A DNA stretch of 64,000 nt from Lasiodiplodia sp. COLG20 (GCA_009801085.1 VNWV01000005.1:1488001-1552000), one strand, 5' to 3'; counted from the first letter of the stretch, positions 1 to 11,445 are shown. Translations and numbers: made by a program. Notes: generated by a model not told the origin, from the sequence alone.

Positions 1-510
1 AATGCACAAGAGACAGTCCTTCGTCCGTCACGAATAACGGGTCCGCCCCACGTTCCAAAAGTAAAGCTGCTATATCAGCGCCATCCCGATGAACTGCATA
101 ACTCAGAAGCGACCATAAACCGGAGTTATATGTGTCATACCCTGCCCCTCTGTCCAAGAGTATGAGCGCTAATTCATAACGGCCCTTGACGACTGCAACA
201 TGGAGTGGAGTTAGTCCTTTATCATCTGGAGAGTTGCAGTCTGCGCCTGCATCGAGCAGAAGGTTCAAGAAATCTGCAGTATCTTTCGTGGATGCCACAT
301 GAATAGGGGCCCATCCGTTATCTCTGCAAACAGAAGGACTAGCACCTTGCTTCAAGAGTATTTGAACCAGTTTAATATGACTGGCCAACGTGGCCATGAA
401 AAGGGCCGTGCGCCCCAGGTTTTCCCTGCTCTCAATGTGTGCGCCATGCTTGAGGAGATCAGAGACAATATCAGCATGCAGTTCTGATTGGTGGTGGCGA
501 GAACAGGGTA
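1..510 (-). CDS. Ankyrin-repeat protein, 3' part only (runs off the window)
   Basis: The minus strand is open from about 510 to base 1 and reads as consecutive ankyrin repeats. Hallmarks are GRTALFMATL, LLKQGASPSV, NGWAPIHVAS, LLLDAGADCNSPDDKGLTPLHVA, then LLERGADPLF near the edge. Ankyrin repeats are protein-interaction solenoids; in Pezizomycotina they often form the C-terminal part of large NACHT/NLR-like or HET-associated proteins, but nothing here shows which. A likely 3' splice site (GCGACAG, about 511-517) lies some 30 nt after a branch-like TGCTAAC (540-546), and an in-frame TGA sits just beyond it, so 510 is probably an exon start. I could not find the upstream exons with confidence. 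The C-terminus lies outside the window. A decayed gene fragment is the alternative, although no stop interrupts the visible repeats. Confidence 0.75.
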
Positions 511-2124
511 CTGTCGCACATTGATGGAAGATATGTACAGTTAGCACTCATAAAAGTATTAATTCGAGAAAAAACGACGATGCTCAGATGCTAAAATCTT
601 CTCTCTTAAATCTTGAGAACCATGCTAATGATGATGCCTACGAGCAGATCCTATCAGTATTCGAGCCATACCCTTTTGAAACACCATTAAAGCAGTAAGC
701 CGAATTGTCTTGTTGAGGCCAATTGGTCTGCCGTCTAGGCAGCAACTCTAACCGACCGGCTCCGCCATCATGAACAGCTTCATGCCAGCCCTCTCACTTA
801 CCATCAGAGATGTATAGGCCGCAGGGCCGCGATCTTCAGGGATGTGTGCCCGCCGTAGTTTCGGTGGTCGTCACTGCGCAGCCCGTGGCATGAATAAGGT
901 TAGGTGAGATATTGTTATGCATGCCGAGGTGTTTTCAAATCACCCTTCACTGGTGTTTGTTGCGGTCGTGATGTCTACGGACTGAACGGAGATCTGCGAA
1001 AGGCGTGGAGCAGCTGGTGGCGAGCGTTTGCGTCATCGACCGGGGGTGTCGCGTGTGCGTGACACGCGCTGCTCTTCCTCCTCTGAGCTTCAACCCCGCA
1101 ACCCTCATTCACGCGAAGAGACTTGATCTGCTGAGCTCGCAATCTTTCGTGTTAGAGGAACATCTCGATGGGAACATGAGAATGAGGAAAAGACAATACT
1201 TCCCGCTCACCTCAATCAACTCGAGGCCCAAACCTTGAGCTTACGCCGCGTCATTGACCCCTCTGACGCGTTTCATCACCCAGCACGAATCCTGCTGCGC
1301 GCGGCAGATGAGCGGTCAAAATGGCCAGCACATGGCCCATCCTCATGGCTGTATGGCGAAAAGCGATGGTTCTGAGGCGTGCACCTTGCTTCGCGAGGCA
1401 AGGCGGTGCGACCATGTTTCCAAGCCATGGACCCTGTGGCTATCCGTATCGTGCGGGCCGGAGGCGCGTCGGCGCTGAGGGGTCGCAGCGAATGAGGACC
1501 GGAGTCGGACAGGCAGGCGATGCGGTGCCGCTTCTGCCGTGGGACGAGAAAAGCGATATCTCTCTGCGCAATCCTCCGAAGAGCGCACGCCAGAGTACGC
1601 CACCTCGTTTTCAATGATGAGGAGCTCGCAAAGCCGTGACAATGCGGAGCCAAAGGCAGGCGGAGGTGGTCGAATTCCACCGATATCAGGCGGCCTCCGC
1701 GTTTGTATCTGCCTTTCTCGTCGGCGCCACTGCCTTGGCCGCTTGGCGGGCGTCTCTTATCTCCTTCCCACTTCTGTCCTCCGCCCCTCGCCTCCTCTCC
1801 GCCGAGAGGCGCGCCAAGGCCGCCGTCTGTCTTGGATGCCTTCTCTCCGCTGGGCGCAACCAACACTGGTCCTCAACGGCCTGCCTATTTCGGATAGGCA
1901 ACCGATGCGCAACTCCCTCATACGCCAATGCATCCCATCCTGTCGTCAGGCACGAGCGCAGGACTTCTCCTCGCCAAGCGAAACGGTGGAACCATGTCAA
2001 ATGTCTGTTTGCCATTCTGCTCAATCGCCGGCCGAGTATATATAGGGTCCCAGCACTCTGAGCACCATGTTGGACGGCATTGCGCAGACCCCACCTACCT
2101 ACGCATTCCTAATCCCTGGTTGCC
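511..2124. other. Intergenic: ankyrin 5' side and peptidase promoter
   Basis: Bases 511-900 probably hold an intron and perhaps further exons of the ankyrin gene, but no open frame with repeat character continues. From about 1000 to 2030 several frames stay open on both strands without domain features, which looks like GC-rich noncoding sequence. A TATA box at 2037-2044 marks the promoter of the next gene. Confidence 0.5.
2037..2044 (+). promoter_or_regulatory. TATA box of the M28 peptidase gene
   Basis: TATATATA lies 81 nt upstream of the ATG at 2125, a usual distance for a fungal gene with a short leader. Confidence 0.6.
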
Positions 2125-3938
2125 ATGCGTTTCCTCGAGTCCAGCGCCGCCTTGGCTGCGCTCGCCGTCGTTGGCGAGGCCTCAACGCCCACCGGTCACG
2201 TGCACGCTGTCCGTCCGGCATCCCTGCTGCAGCGTCGCGGGCCCCAAGTCTTCCCCAAGGACTGGCAGCCCGACGTTGAGAACTGGGGAGCTGCACCGGA
2301 GAAGCCCAACGAGATCACGGTGGAAGCCGTTCCCGAGGCGAAGACTCTGGTCACGTCGGTGCGTGTTTGTTTGAAGTGTGCGTCAGGTTTGAAACACGGT
2401 GCTAAAGGATCGGCGTACAGGATGCTCTCCAAAACGACATCGACTCTGCCGCCCTGCTCGACCACGCCGAGAACCTGCAGGCCATTGCCTACCAGACGAC
2501 AGGCCGCAACCGCGTCTTCGGCAGCCCCGGCCACAACTTCACCACTCTCTACCTGTACGAGCTTATCTCGGAGCTGAGCGAGTACTACGATGTCGAGTAC
2601 CAGCCCTTCGTCGAGACCTTCTCGGGCGGCGACGCCACCTTCACTGTCAACGGCGAGGACCAGGACGCCGCGCTGATGACGTACGCGCCCAACGGGCAGG
2701 TCGAAGCGCCGGTGGTTGCTGTGTCGAACCAGGGCTGCGAGCCGGTACGAAAACTGTTTGGTTCCTGGTTCTGCAACGCGATTAGCTGACAGCAAAATTG
2801 ACAGTCCGACTTCCCTGCAGAAGTCGAAGGCGCCATCGCGCTGATCTCCCGCGGCACTTGCGACTTCGGTCTGAAGGCCGCATACGCCGGCGCCGCAGGG
2901 GCTGCGGGAGCCGTTATCTACAACAACGTCAACGGCTCGTTGAGCGGTACGCTCGGTGCCCCCAACCGCACCGAGGGTGCCTACCCGCCCACGGCGGCCA
3001 TCTCCCTTACCGCTGGTCGTGCCGTTCTGGCGCTGCTCGAGGCGGGCGAGGTGATTGGCGATCTCAACGTCAACTCCATCATCGAGGATCGCGTCACGTG
3101 AGTTGCTGCAGAATTGGAGCCGCACCAAAGAATCCTTCTCGCTGACCCGCCATGCAGGATGAACGTCATTGCGCAGACCAAGTCGGGCGACCCTGACAAC
3201 GTCATCTTCATCGGCGCGCACTCCGACTCGGTTGAGGCGGGCCCTGGCATTAACGACAACGGATCCGGTTCCATCGGAATCCTGGAGGTTGCCCTGAAGC
3301 TGGCCAAGTACGAAGTCAACAACGCGGTGCGCTTCGCGTGGTGGTCGGCCGAGGAGTTCGGTCTGCTGGGCGCCGAGTATTACGTGAACCAGACGACGCC
3401 CGAGGACCTGGATAAGATCCGGCTGTACCTCAACTTCGACATGATCGCGTCGCCCAACTACTTCCTGGGCATCTACGACGGCGACGGATCGGCCTTCAAC
3501 CTGTCGGGCCCGGCGGGATCGGCGGAGGCGGAGGCGCTGTTCGAGGGCTACTTCGCGAGCAAGGACCTGCCGTCGCAGCCGACCGAGTTCAGTGGGCGCT
3601 CCGACTACGGGCCGTTCCTGGACGTCGGCGTGGCGGCCGGCGGGCTGTTCACCGGCGCGGAGCAGATCAAGACGGAGGCGGAGGCGGCGCTGTACGGCGG
3701 CACGGCTGGCGTGGCCTACGACGAGAACTACCACCGCGTCGGCGACACGGTCGACAACCTGAACCTCGAGGCCTTCCTGGTCAACACGCGCGCCATTGCC
3801 CACGCCGTCGCGACGTACGCCGACTCGTTCGACACGCTGCCGCCGCGCACCAAGCGCCTCGTCCGCCGCAACCCGCTGATCCCGAAGGCGAAGGCGACGG
3901 GCTGCCACCACAAGCACGAGGAGCCCAAGGCGAGGTAG
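2125..3938 (+). CDS. Secreted M28 metallopeptidase, aminopeptidase Y-like, with PA domain
   Basis: Four exons (2125-2358, 2421-2744, 2805-3097, 3158-3938) encode 543 aa. A hydrophobic signal peptide (residues 1-20) is followed by a short pro-region and a protease-associated domain inserted before the catalytic part (about 130-270, including RGTCDFGLKA). The M28 di-zinc site is complete: H305 in AHSD, D317 in GINDNGSG, the E349-E350 pair in WWSAEEFG, D378 in LNFDM and H476 in NYHRVGD. Family knowledge makes it an extracellular or vacuolar aminopeptidase that removes N-terminal residues from peptides using two zinc ions. The three introns of 60-62 nt have GT..AG ends and keep frame. It is adjacent to, and codirectional with, the secreted cellobiose dehydrogenase. 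The start was chosen for the signal peptide and the TATA box 81 nt upstream. Function is confident; substrate preference cannot be read. Confidence 0.93.
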
Positions 3939-4951
3939 TCGGAAAGGGGGGAGTGTTGCGGTGAGAGTGAGGCGTCGTGCTCGGAGATAGGAGTGTTGGT
4001 AGTTTGGACAGGTGCCTGGGGCGAAAAGCCGAGATAGACTCCGCGCAGTATATTATTATCCTTCTCGAAATTCCAGCTTCTCCACATGTGGATCGGGGTT
4101 AATGCCGGCTGGGCTGTATAAGGAGGCCGTTTGTTGCGCCGTGGCGTTTGAGTGAACCCCGTTGTGGGTCCGTTCACGGCCGTTAGCAGGCAGGCGCGCG
4201 CGTCGACAGCAGCGCGGAGCGGTTCCCGCGCAGACGGAAACTCGGCATACCAAGCTTTGCGATCGGAGCTGAGTGGGCAGGGCAAATTGCGCGTTCGTTC
4301 ATGCGCGCTGACGGCGGCGTGCAAATAGGTCGGTTGCGGTTGGCAGGTTGCGGTGGTTAGGCGACGCTCAGGCCGGCGTTCTTCATCTATCGCGTCCGTG
4401 CCGTTTCACCACGCCCCTTCGCTTCCAACAGAAACATCAGCGGCGTTTCTATATGCGAAACACACCCCCGGTCCCGTCGGCTATCCGGCCAATGCACGTC
4501 CACGGATTGCCGATGCTGATTCGGCTCCAACCCGCCAGGCCTCGAGAGCGTCCGTCTGGAACAATCCGGGCCCGGGCCCTTCGCCAGACTGGTAACCAAG
4601 TGCCGACAGTCGAGTTTCGTTTCACGCAGCGAGATGACGGTGCCGGCGGTGGAGCGCGAACTGCCCCGTGGCTGAAAAATCATGCGCTCCCCATTCGAGC
4701 CCGCTGTGTGTATATAGAGCTGCCAAGCGCTGCCCCGGTGCTGCTCTTTCCCTTCTCTCCTCACGCAAGCTGCCAGTCCAGCAACGCATTCTTTTCTCTT
4801 TTTTTCACAAGTCATTCTTTTCCAGCCTCGACGGCTCCAATCATTCGCCTCGAGCTATTCTATCTTTTTGGCCAGGTGCCATTGACCCGTCTTTGAACTA
4901 CTTTCTCTGACTATACAGTCCTTACACTCACTTCCAAAAACAACAACCATT
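3939..4951. other. Intergenic: promoter and leader of cellobiose dehydrogenase
   Basis: GC-rich, with no credible gene. It contains a TATA box at 4711-4716 and pyrimidine-rich stretches from 4740 to 4830, typical of strongly expressed fungal genes, implying a 5' leader of roughly 200 nt. Confidence 0.5.
4711..4716 (+). promoter_or_regulatory. TATA box of the cellobiose dehydrogenase gene
   Basis: TATATA followed by a CT-rich region 25-120 nt downstream; the ATG is at 4952, which would leave a leader of about 210 nt. Confidence 0.45.
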
Positions 4952-7945
4952 ATGCGTACCACCATTGCTGCCGCCGCCGCCCTGGCGAGCGTTGCCAGGG
5001 CCGCCACCACCACCAGCGCCTACACCGATGAGACCACCGGCATCACCTTCCAGCGCTGGCAGGACGCCAGCACCGGCTTCGCCTTCGGTGTCGCTCTCCC
5101 CGAGAACCCCGAGTCCACGACCGACATCATCGGCCAGATCGTCTCTCCCGGCGCCGGTTGGGCTGGTGTTTCCATGACCTCGTCCATGATGGCCTCGACC
5201 CTGATTGCTGCTTGGCCCAACGGAGACGACATTGTCGCCTCTGCCCGCAAGACCAACGCCTACTCCAACCCCGCCGCCATGGACGACGTCACCCTCACCA
5301 CCATCCCCGAGGGTACTTTCGTCAACTCCACCCACTACTCGTACACTTTCCTGTGTAAGGGTTGCGTTACGGGTGACTCTGGTGCTTTCGATGTTACCAC
5401 GACCACGGCCGTTCTGGGCTGGGCTTTCTCCAAGACGGCCCCCACCACCCCCGGCAGCGCTGACAGCGTCCTGAACTACCACGCTGCTGGTTTCGGTGCC
5501 TTCGGTATGCCCATTGCCGACGCCGAGTCCGCCGAGTTCGAGACGTGGGCCAAGCTTGCCACCGCCAGCTCGGGCGGCTCCAGCACCACGACCGGCTCCA
5601 ACTCGACCACCACCCCTGGCTCTGCCACCACCCCTGTCTCGACCCCGCTGTCGACTCCCACCACCCTCAACGTCACCTACGACTACATCGTCGTCGGTGG
5701 TGGTGCCGCCGGTCTCGTTGCCGCCGGCCGTCTCGCCGAGACCAAGAAGTCGGTCCTCCTGATCGAGCGCGGTGGCGCCTCGACCAAGTCCAGCGGTGGC
5801 ACCGACACCCTTGACTGGAACAACACTGTTACTCCCTACGATGTTCCCGCCTACGGCTACGCCGTTGACCAGACCGGCGATGTCTCTTACTGCACCGACA
5901 CTGCTTCGCAGGCTGGCTGCATTCTCGGTGGTTCTTCTTCGATCAACGCCGAGATGTTCGTCAAGCCCCAGGAGGCTGACTTCGAGAACTGGCCCGAAGG
6001 ATGGTCGTGGGCCGACGTTGAGTCGTCTGCTCAGGCCTTCTACGAGCGCAACCCCGGTACTACTCTGCCCTCCAAGGATGGCCGCCGCTACAACCAGGGC
6101 GTCTACGAGACTCTGTCCAAGCTCTTCACTGCCAACGGCTGGAGCGAGGTTGACGCCATCGAGGAGCCCAACAAGAAGGAGAAGGTCTTCTCGCACCCTC
6201 CGTGGAACGTCAAGGATTCTCTCCGTGCTGGTCCCGTCCTGACCTACCTGCCCGCCGCCCAGGAGCTTGACAACTTCAACCTCCAGCTCAACTCCAAGGT
6301 CGTCCGTGTCATCCGCTCCGGCTCTGCTATCACCGGCGTTGAGATCCAGACCGACTCTGGCGCCACCCAGATCATCAACCTGACCAGCAACGGCAAGGTC
6401 GTCCTTGCTGCCGGTGCCCTGTCTACTCCCCGCATCCTGTTCAACTCTGGTATCGGCCCGGCCGACCAGCTCGAGATCGTCGCCAACGCCAACAACGGCA
6501 TCGAGCTTGACTCTTCCGACTACATCGAGCTTCCCGTCGGCAAGGGTCTCAAGGATCACCCCATTCTCTCCATGACCGTCAACGTCGCCGGTGGCAACAT
6601 GACCGTCTTCGACCCCACCAACCCCTCGGAGAACGACATTGCTCTCTACAAGCAGGGCTCCGGTCCCCTTGCTGAGGGTATGCAGCGCCTTAACTTCTGG
6701 ACCAGCGTCGAGGGCTCTGATGGCAAGACCCGCTACGTCCAGGGCACCACCTCCGTCTCCAGCTCCAACGCTATCAAGGTCAAGGTCTACCTCACCCACG
6801 GTCTCACTTCCACTGGTCGTCTCGGCATTGACGAGTCTGGCGCCACCACCCTCATGACCCAGCCCTGGCTCAACACCGATGCCGACAAGGAGGCCATCAC
6901 CTCGTTCCTGAACGAGTTCTTCGGCTACGTCCAGAAGTCTGGCACCCTCAGCGTCACCTCGACCACCGGCGGCAACGTCACCGCGGCCGACCTGATCGCC
7001 AAGCTCACCACCGGCTCGCACTTCGTCGGCACCGCCAAGATGGGTACTGACTCTGGTCTCGAGAACGACGGCACCTCGGTCGTCGACACCGACTGCAAGG
7101 TCTACGGCACTGACAACCTGTACGTCGTCGATGCCTCGATCCACCCCGACCTCCCCACCGGCAACACCCAGGCCATCGTCTACGTCGCCGCCGAGCACGC
7201 CGCCAAGAAGATTGCCGGCCAGACCACCACCATCTCCACCGGCTCGTCTGGCTCCAGCTCCGGCTCGGCCTCCAGCCAGAGCTCCGCCGTTGCCTCTTCG
7301 GCCGCGTCCAACACCGGCTCCTCTTCCGGCTCTTCCTCCGGCTCTGAGTCCTCTGGCTCGTCCTCTGGCTCCGAGTCCGCCGTCGCCGAGTCCGCCACCA
7401 CCTCGACCACCGTCGCCGCCGCCGCCACCACCCCTGCTCCCGAGTCGGGCTCCGGCTCCTCCGGCTCCGGCTCCGGCTCTGGCGCCTCGACCGTCACCAC
7501 GACCGTCACCGTCAAGAACACCAAGATGACGACCGTCTACGTGACCGTCGCCGCCGGCGAGGCCGCTTCGACCCCCGCCGTCGCCGCCGTCGCCAACAAC
7601 AACGGCAACAACAACGTCGGCGCCGCCAACGTCCAGACGTCGACCTACACCCAGGTCGCCGCTGCCTCCAGCACCCTCGCCACCCAGGTCGTCGCCGCCG
7701 AGGCGTCGGTTGCCGCGAGCTCCACCGCTGCTGCTTCCCCGGCCCTGCCGACGATCATTGCTAGCGGTATTGCCAGCAACTGGACCAACATCATCCCCAG
7801 CGCCGCCCTGACCCAGGTCATTCCCCAGCCGACCGGTCTGGCTGGTGCTGACAACGCGCTGCCCGAGGGCACCCGCATCAAGGATGTGTTGGAGTGGTTT
7901 ACGTTTGTGTTTGAGAGCGTTGTTAAGGGCGCGTTGAGGAAGTAA
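4952..7945 (+). CDS. cdh: Cellobiose dehydrogenase (cytochrome b + GMC flavin domain) with a long Ser/Gly/Thr tail
   Basis: One uninterrupted exon, 997 aa. Order: signal peptide (1-17); cytochrome domain (about 20-200) with heme-ligand candidates M79 in the GWAG...SSMM segment and H177 in LNYHAAGFG; Ser/Thr linker (205-240); GMC oxidoreductase (about 243-750) with the FAD motif VVGGGAAGLVAAGRL, the GMC signature GCILGGSSSINAEM, and the catalytic pair H690 (GSHFVGTAKMG) and N738 (PTGNTQA). Family members oxidise cellobiose to the lactone and pass electrons through the heme domain to lytic polysaccharide monooxygenases outside the cell. Residues 755-930 are low-complexity Ser/Gly/Ala/Thr with TVTTTVTV and TTVYVTV patterns, ending in a conserved-looking WFTFVFESVV segment; no CBM1 cellulose-binding module is present. 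Strong C-ending codon bias suggests high expression. The enzyme identity is confident; the role of the tail is unknown. Confidence 0.95.
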   Translation: MRTTIAAAAALASVARAATTTSAYTDETTGITFQRWQDASTGFAFGVALPENPESTTDIIGQIVSPGAGWAGVSMTSSMMASTLIAAWPNGDDIVASARKTNAYSNPAAMDDVTLTTIPEGTFVNSTHYSYTFLCKGCVTGDSGAFDVTTTTAVLGWAFSKTAPTTPGSADSVLNYHAAGFGAFGMPIADAESAEFETWAKLATASSGGSSTTTGSNSTTTPGSATTPVSTPLSTPTTLNVTYDYIVVGGGAAGLVAAGRLAETKKSVLLIERGGASTKSSGGTDTLDWNNTVTPYDVPAYGYAVDQTGDVSYCTDTASQAGCILGGSSSINAEMFVKPQEADFENWPEGWSWADVESSAQAFYERNPGTTLPSKDGRRYNQGVYETLSKLFTANGWSEVDAIEEPNKKEKVFSHPPWNVKDSLRAGPVLTYLPAAQELDNFNLQLNSKVVRVIRSGSAITGVEIQTDSGATQIINLTSNGKVVLAAGALSTPRILFNSGIGPADQLEIVANANNGIELDSSDYIELPVGKGLKDHPILSMTVNVAGGNMTVFDPTNPSENDIALYKQGSGPLAEGMQRLNFWTSVEGSDGKTRYVQGTTSVSSSNAIKVKVYLTHGLTSTGRLGIDESGATTLMTQPWLNTDADKEAITSFLNEFFGYVQKSGTLSVTSTTGGNVTAADLIAKLTTGSHFVGTAKMGTDSGLENDGTSVVDTDCKVYGTDNLYVVDASIHPDLPTGNTQAIVYVAAEHAAKKIAGQTTTISTGSSGSSSGSASSQSSAVASSAASNTGSSSGSSSGSESSGSSSGSESAVAESATTSTTVAAAATTPAPESGSGSSGSGSGSGASTVTTTVTVKNTKMTTVYVTVAAGEAASTPAVAAVANNNGNNNVGAANVQTSTYTQVAAASSTLATQVVAAEASVAASSTAAASPALPTIIASGIASNWTNIIPSAALTQVIPQPTGLAGADNALPEGTRIKDVLEWFTFVFESVVKGALRK

Positions 7946-8376
7946 GAAGGGAAAAATGGGATGAGTATATGAGACGTGTTCTTTTTCTTCTCTTCTTGAG
8001 ACGCGGTTGTTGTTGGGGACGATGAAGGCTTCTTTGTAGATATAGTTGGGTTGTTTAACTTTTTGTGTTGCGTTGCATTGCGTTGCTGCTGCTGCTGCGT
8101 TTCTTTGTTGATATATATGGAAAGAAAAACTATTACTACGTATTACTGAACGTAAATATCATGTTTTGGTATATGCATATCGCTTTTCCTTGTGGTGTCT
8201 GTGAAAGAGTCTGTAAAGATACATCTGGACAATGAATTCAACTACCAACTTGAACGAAATGCTATGTTCATATTCGAAAACCACCCCAAAAGCCAGGCTC
8301 CTTGTCAGAGCTATCTTGACCTTGGCAGTCACCGGACTGCTCTACTTTCCACCATTCCTACGCAATAGTCCTCCCT
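7946..8376. other. 3' flanks of two convergent genes
   Basis: AT-richer spacer between the stop of cellobiose dehydrogenase and the stop of the converging C2H2 gene. It holds T-rich and GCTGCTGCTG runs (about 8080-8100). No gene is visible. Confidence 0.5.
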
Positions 8377-10617
8377 TCAACAAATGAAATCAAAGTCAGT
8401 TAAAGTATCATCACCTCCCTTATGCATCCAGCTCATGTCCCACTGCAAACCTGAAGGACGAGCTCCCGGCGCTGTAGCCTGTGACCCCTGAGGAATTGAG
8501 TCCACAAAACTTTGGAAATCGCCCAAGAACGCCGGGCTGGTAAAGGAAAAAGTTGGACCGGAAGTGTTCAGGCTTCCGGAATCAATTTCCTGTGGAGCGT
8601 TTGTAGTAGACTGCATTAGGAGCGGCTCTGCAGGGATTGCTTGCGTCTGAGATGAAGTATAAAGGGCCGGGCCTAGGGCTGCTTCATCGTTTGAATTCGC
8701 CTTGTCGCTCGTTTGTGACGACCCGTATGCAGAATCTGCACGGCGCGGAATAGCTGAATGGACTGGGTCAGTAGAAGGTGCTGGAAGAATGAAGTCGTTA
8801 GATAGTAGTTGGTCGAAGTCCATCTCCGGAGGTGGGACCACCATGGCTGCAAGCTCCGCAGCTGGCTCGGTGAGGGGGGCCTGTGTATCTGTAGGCCCAA
8901 GAGCAGCACTGTTGCTCGGCCCCGGCTCAAGCTGGGTGAGACTCTGGTGTTCGCGCCATTGCTGGAAAAGCTGCTGATTTGCGCTGCGAACGATGTCTTC
9001 AATCCTGTCCATTAGGGCTGCTTCCAATACCACTTCCTGCCTCCTCACTTTGGCTTCAATTCCTTCCATGACGTGTGTGCGGAGCTGCCTGGTACTGAAT
9101 TCTTCAAAGTCGGCGAAGAGAGCTGTGCTTGGAGACATTTGAGTTGTTGCAGTGGCCTCGCAATAAGGCGAAGGAATGGTTGTATCGGTTGGAAACAGAA
9201 TCCGATAGACACCTTCCCACTTTTTCTCTTCTGTGTACTCTCCCTTTCTCCGTTTCTTGCATTTGAGTTGTTTTTCTTGCGTAAGAGTGATACCTTCCCT
9301 CTCTATCTTTTCTTCTATGAGCTCACAGGCGACTTTCGAGTTCTGGTGCTCATAAAGCGCATCACTGTCTTTGAAGGCTTCATCGCATCGCGGGCAGACA
9401 ATGCACAAGTGATGTCGGTAAAGGTGTTCCCTTATCAATCAATTAGCTCACGCAGCACCATCAATGCTGAATGCTTACTTCATCCTGGCAATATTTGAAA
9501 ATCCGGGGTATACGCATACTCTCGCTTTTGGGCTTCGGGCCGGCCGTCGCTTGAAAAATGGACATGCGAACTTCTTTCCGCAAGTCACCTCGGGTATTTC
9601 CAATGATTGATTGGGCCTCTTCCTAGCGGGTTGGTCATCCCCATCATCATTCTCCTCGTCCACTCCATTAGAACTTGAAGAGGTCATGTTCCTTTTACGC
9701 TTGCCTCCATGTCGAAGTGCGGCCGAAGGGGCAGCTTTCCCGGCTGCCCCATTTACCCTAGTCGTTGAGCTCGAGGAGTCTGACCCAGAGGATGGACTGT
9801 GCGTGTTGAACATTTGCTGTACAGTGGGCTGGATCTGTTCTCTAGTTTCTTCGAAGTTCACAGGAGATGATCCAGGGCTACTTTCGGGAGACTGAGGTCG
9901 AACATTGTCAGCTGAAGGACCTTCCCATTCCTCATCTCCCTCTGCACTGTTACCACTGTCACTGCGGTCCCCATCTGCTGAGCTTGAACTGGAACCGTCA
10001 GACAGGATCTCCTCAGCAAACGTCTTAGCGCTCTCTGACGCCCTTTCTCGAAAGTCTCGAAGGACTTGTCGAATAATGTTTGACGCGAAAATCGCTGCAG
10101 CCGTCAGAATGTCAACTTAGATCTCATAAAATAAACGGGCATTCTCACCAGATGTTGCACAATCCGACTTGGTAGCGTCTTCCTGGTTTTCGGTGGATGA
10201 CATCGATGGAGGTGCTAGCCTGCTTGTCTCTTGGGCTTCTTTCTGCTGGGGTTCCCCGTGCTGACACTGGGCGGGAGACTTGGTAGTAGCAGTCGCCATG
10301 ACGGTTTCTTCGACACTACTCTCTGAGAGATCTCTGGGACTAAGTGGGGTGGAAGCGCGTATATTTCGCCTTTGTAGCTTGATTAGTAGTGGCATTTCTA
10401 CTGACGCTGATTCTCGTCGTGGCGGCTTTTGGTCCAAGACGGCTGACTTATACGATGATCTTCTCGACGGTCCTGCTGAAGATGGTGGTGTAAGTAGCGT
10501 ATGAGGTATGAAAGGATGAAATCGCCCAGTGTCGTCTTCGAATCCATCGACTGGCTTCTCAGATACAGCACTGAGAGAAGCATCAACATCTTCAAGAAAG
10601 CGATACGAAAAAGCCAT
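8377..10617 (-). CDS. C2H2-type zinc-finger domain protein, fungal multi-finger family
   Basis: Three exons (10617-10149, 10094-9479, 9430-8377) give 712 aa. The N-terminal 320 residues are Ser-rich and acidic, with a basic patch (HGGKRKR, about residues 285-291) that may act as a nuclear signal. The recognisable core (about 328-400) is CGKKFACPFFKRRP, then CVYPGFSNIARMK joined across the second intron to EHLYRHH, and CPRCDEAFKDSDALYEHQ. This Cys/His arrangement is common in Pezizomycotina regulatory-like proteins. It is followed by a lysine-rich linker, a predicted helical part (residues about 440-510) and a Ser/Pro/Gln-rich tail. The intron phases restore the family motif exactly, which supports both joins. 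DNA or RNA binding is assumed from the fold; no target is known. It converges on cellobiose dehydrogenase. Confidence 0.85.
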
Positions 10618-10923
10618 GGCTAGAGAATTGAAATGATCGTCAGGTGTCTCGTACTATTTTCGCAGCATCAAAGATAAAGAGGGACACGAGTTGCGGTGCG
10701 GCTTTTGACACAGGGATGTCTCAAAGGCGAGATGAAAAGGTTCCATGAAAACAAAGGGAGAAGGTAGAAAACGTTCCATTATTATAGTCAGTCCCAGCAA
10801 TTTGCAGGCCTACAAGGCTGAGACCCTCATATTCTGCTCCAGTTATATGTTTGGGCTTATTTTCCATAACTGAAGATTCATTGGTAAAGTCTCGTTGGGG
10901 TAAGCACTAAGATAAGCATGTAG

Positions 10924-10983
10924 GTTCATAGGCAATTATTGGTGCCTGGCACAATCGAATTACGCGTTTGCGCGCATTTCTTT
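10924..10983 (+). repeat. Direct repeat block A, copy 1
   Basis: Sixty bases match 12407-12466 without gaps at 47 positions, with the shared core TTACGCGTTT and CGCATTTCTTT. Several of the differences are C/T or G/A changes. Confidence 0.55.
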
Positions 10984-11445
10984 AATGGCGTAAATCTTAA
11001 TGGAGGGTATCAAGTGTGCGTCAATCTCGAGGCTTCCTTCTACGAGAAACTGTAGAGCCCACCAGGTGCTCTTTAGTTGCCCGTGAATGCAATTTCAAAG
11101 GATGCGCTTTAATATGATATAATGAATCATTTGGTATGTTCAACTGGATTCTCCACTCACAATCCCAGCAAGACGCAGCACGTGACACCACTCGCATATT
11201 TCCCGTATTTCGTGATACCATCGTTGGGGAAAATAGTTAGAAGATGCCCGCCGCGGCGCAACGCGTCCATCAACGTCGTAACGACCACGTACACCCTGGC
11301 GTGCGGCTCCATGAACGACAGTAGTGGCAGTTCGCCAACCAGCAGCCCTTAGGTGGAATTCTTCCTCGGACTACTTCCGGATGACACCGAGCCCGCCTTG
11401 CTGCTCGGCTGCGGGCAGACGAGGTAGTCGCGAATGTCCTCGAAA

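Noticed and set aside
2196..3917. 573-codon minus-strand frame opposite the M28 peptidase
   Set aside because: Arg/Val/Leu-rich, crosses all three introns of the real gene, no domain; a shadow.
4928..7198. 756-codon open frame on the minus strand opposite cellobiose dehydrogenase
   Set aside because: Gly/Val/Asp-rich translation without domains; it is a by-product of strong C-ending codon bias on the + strand.
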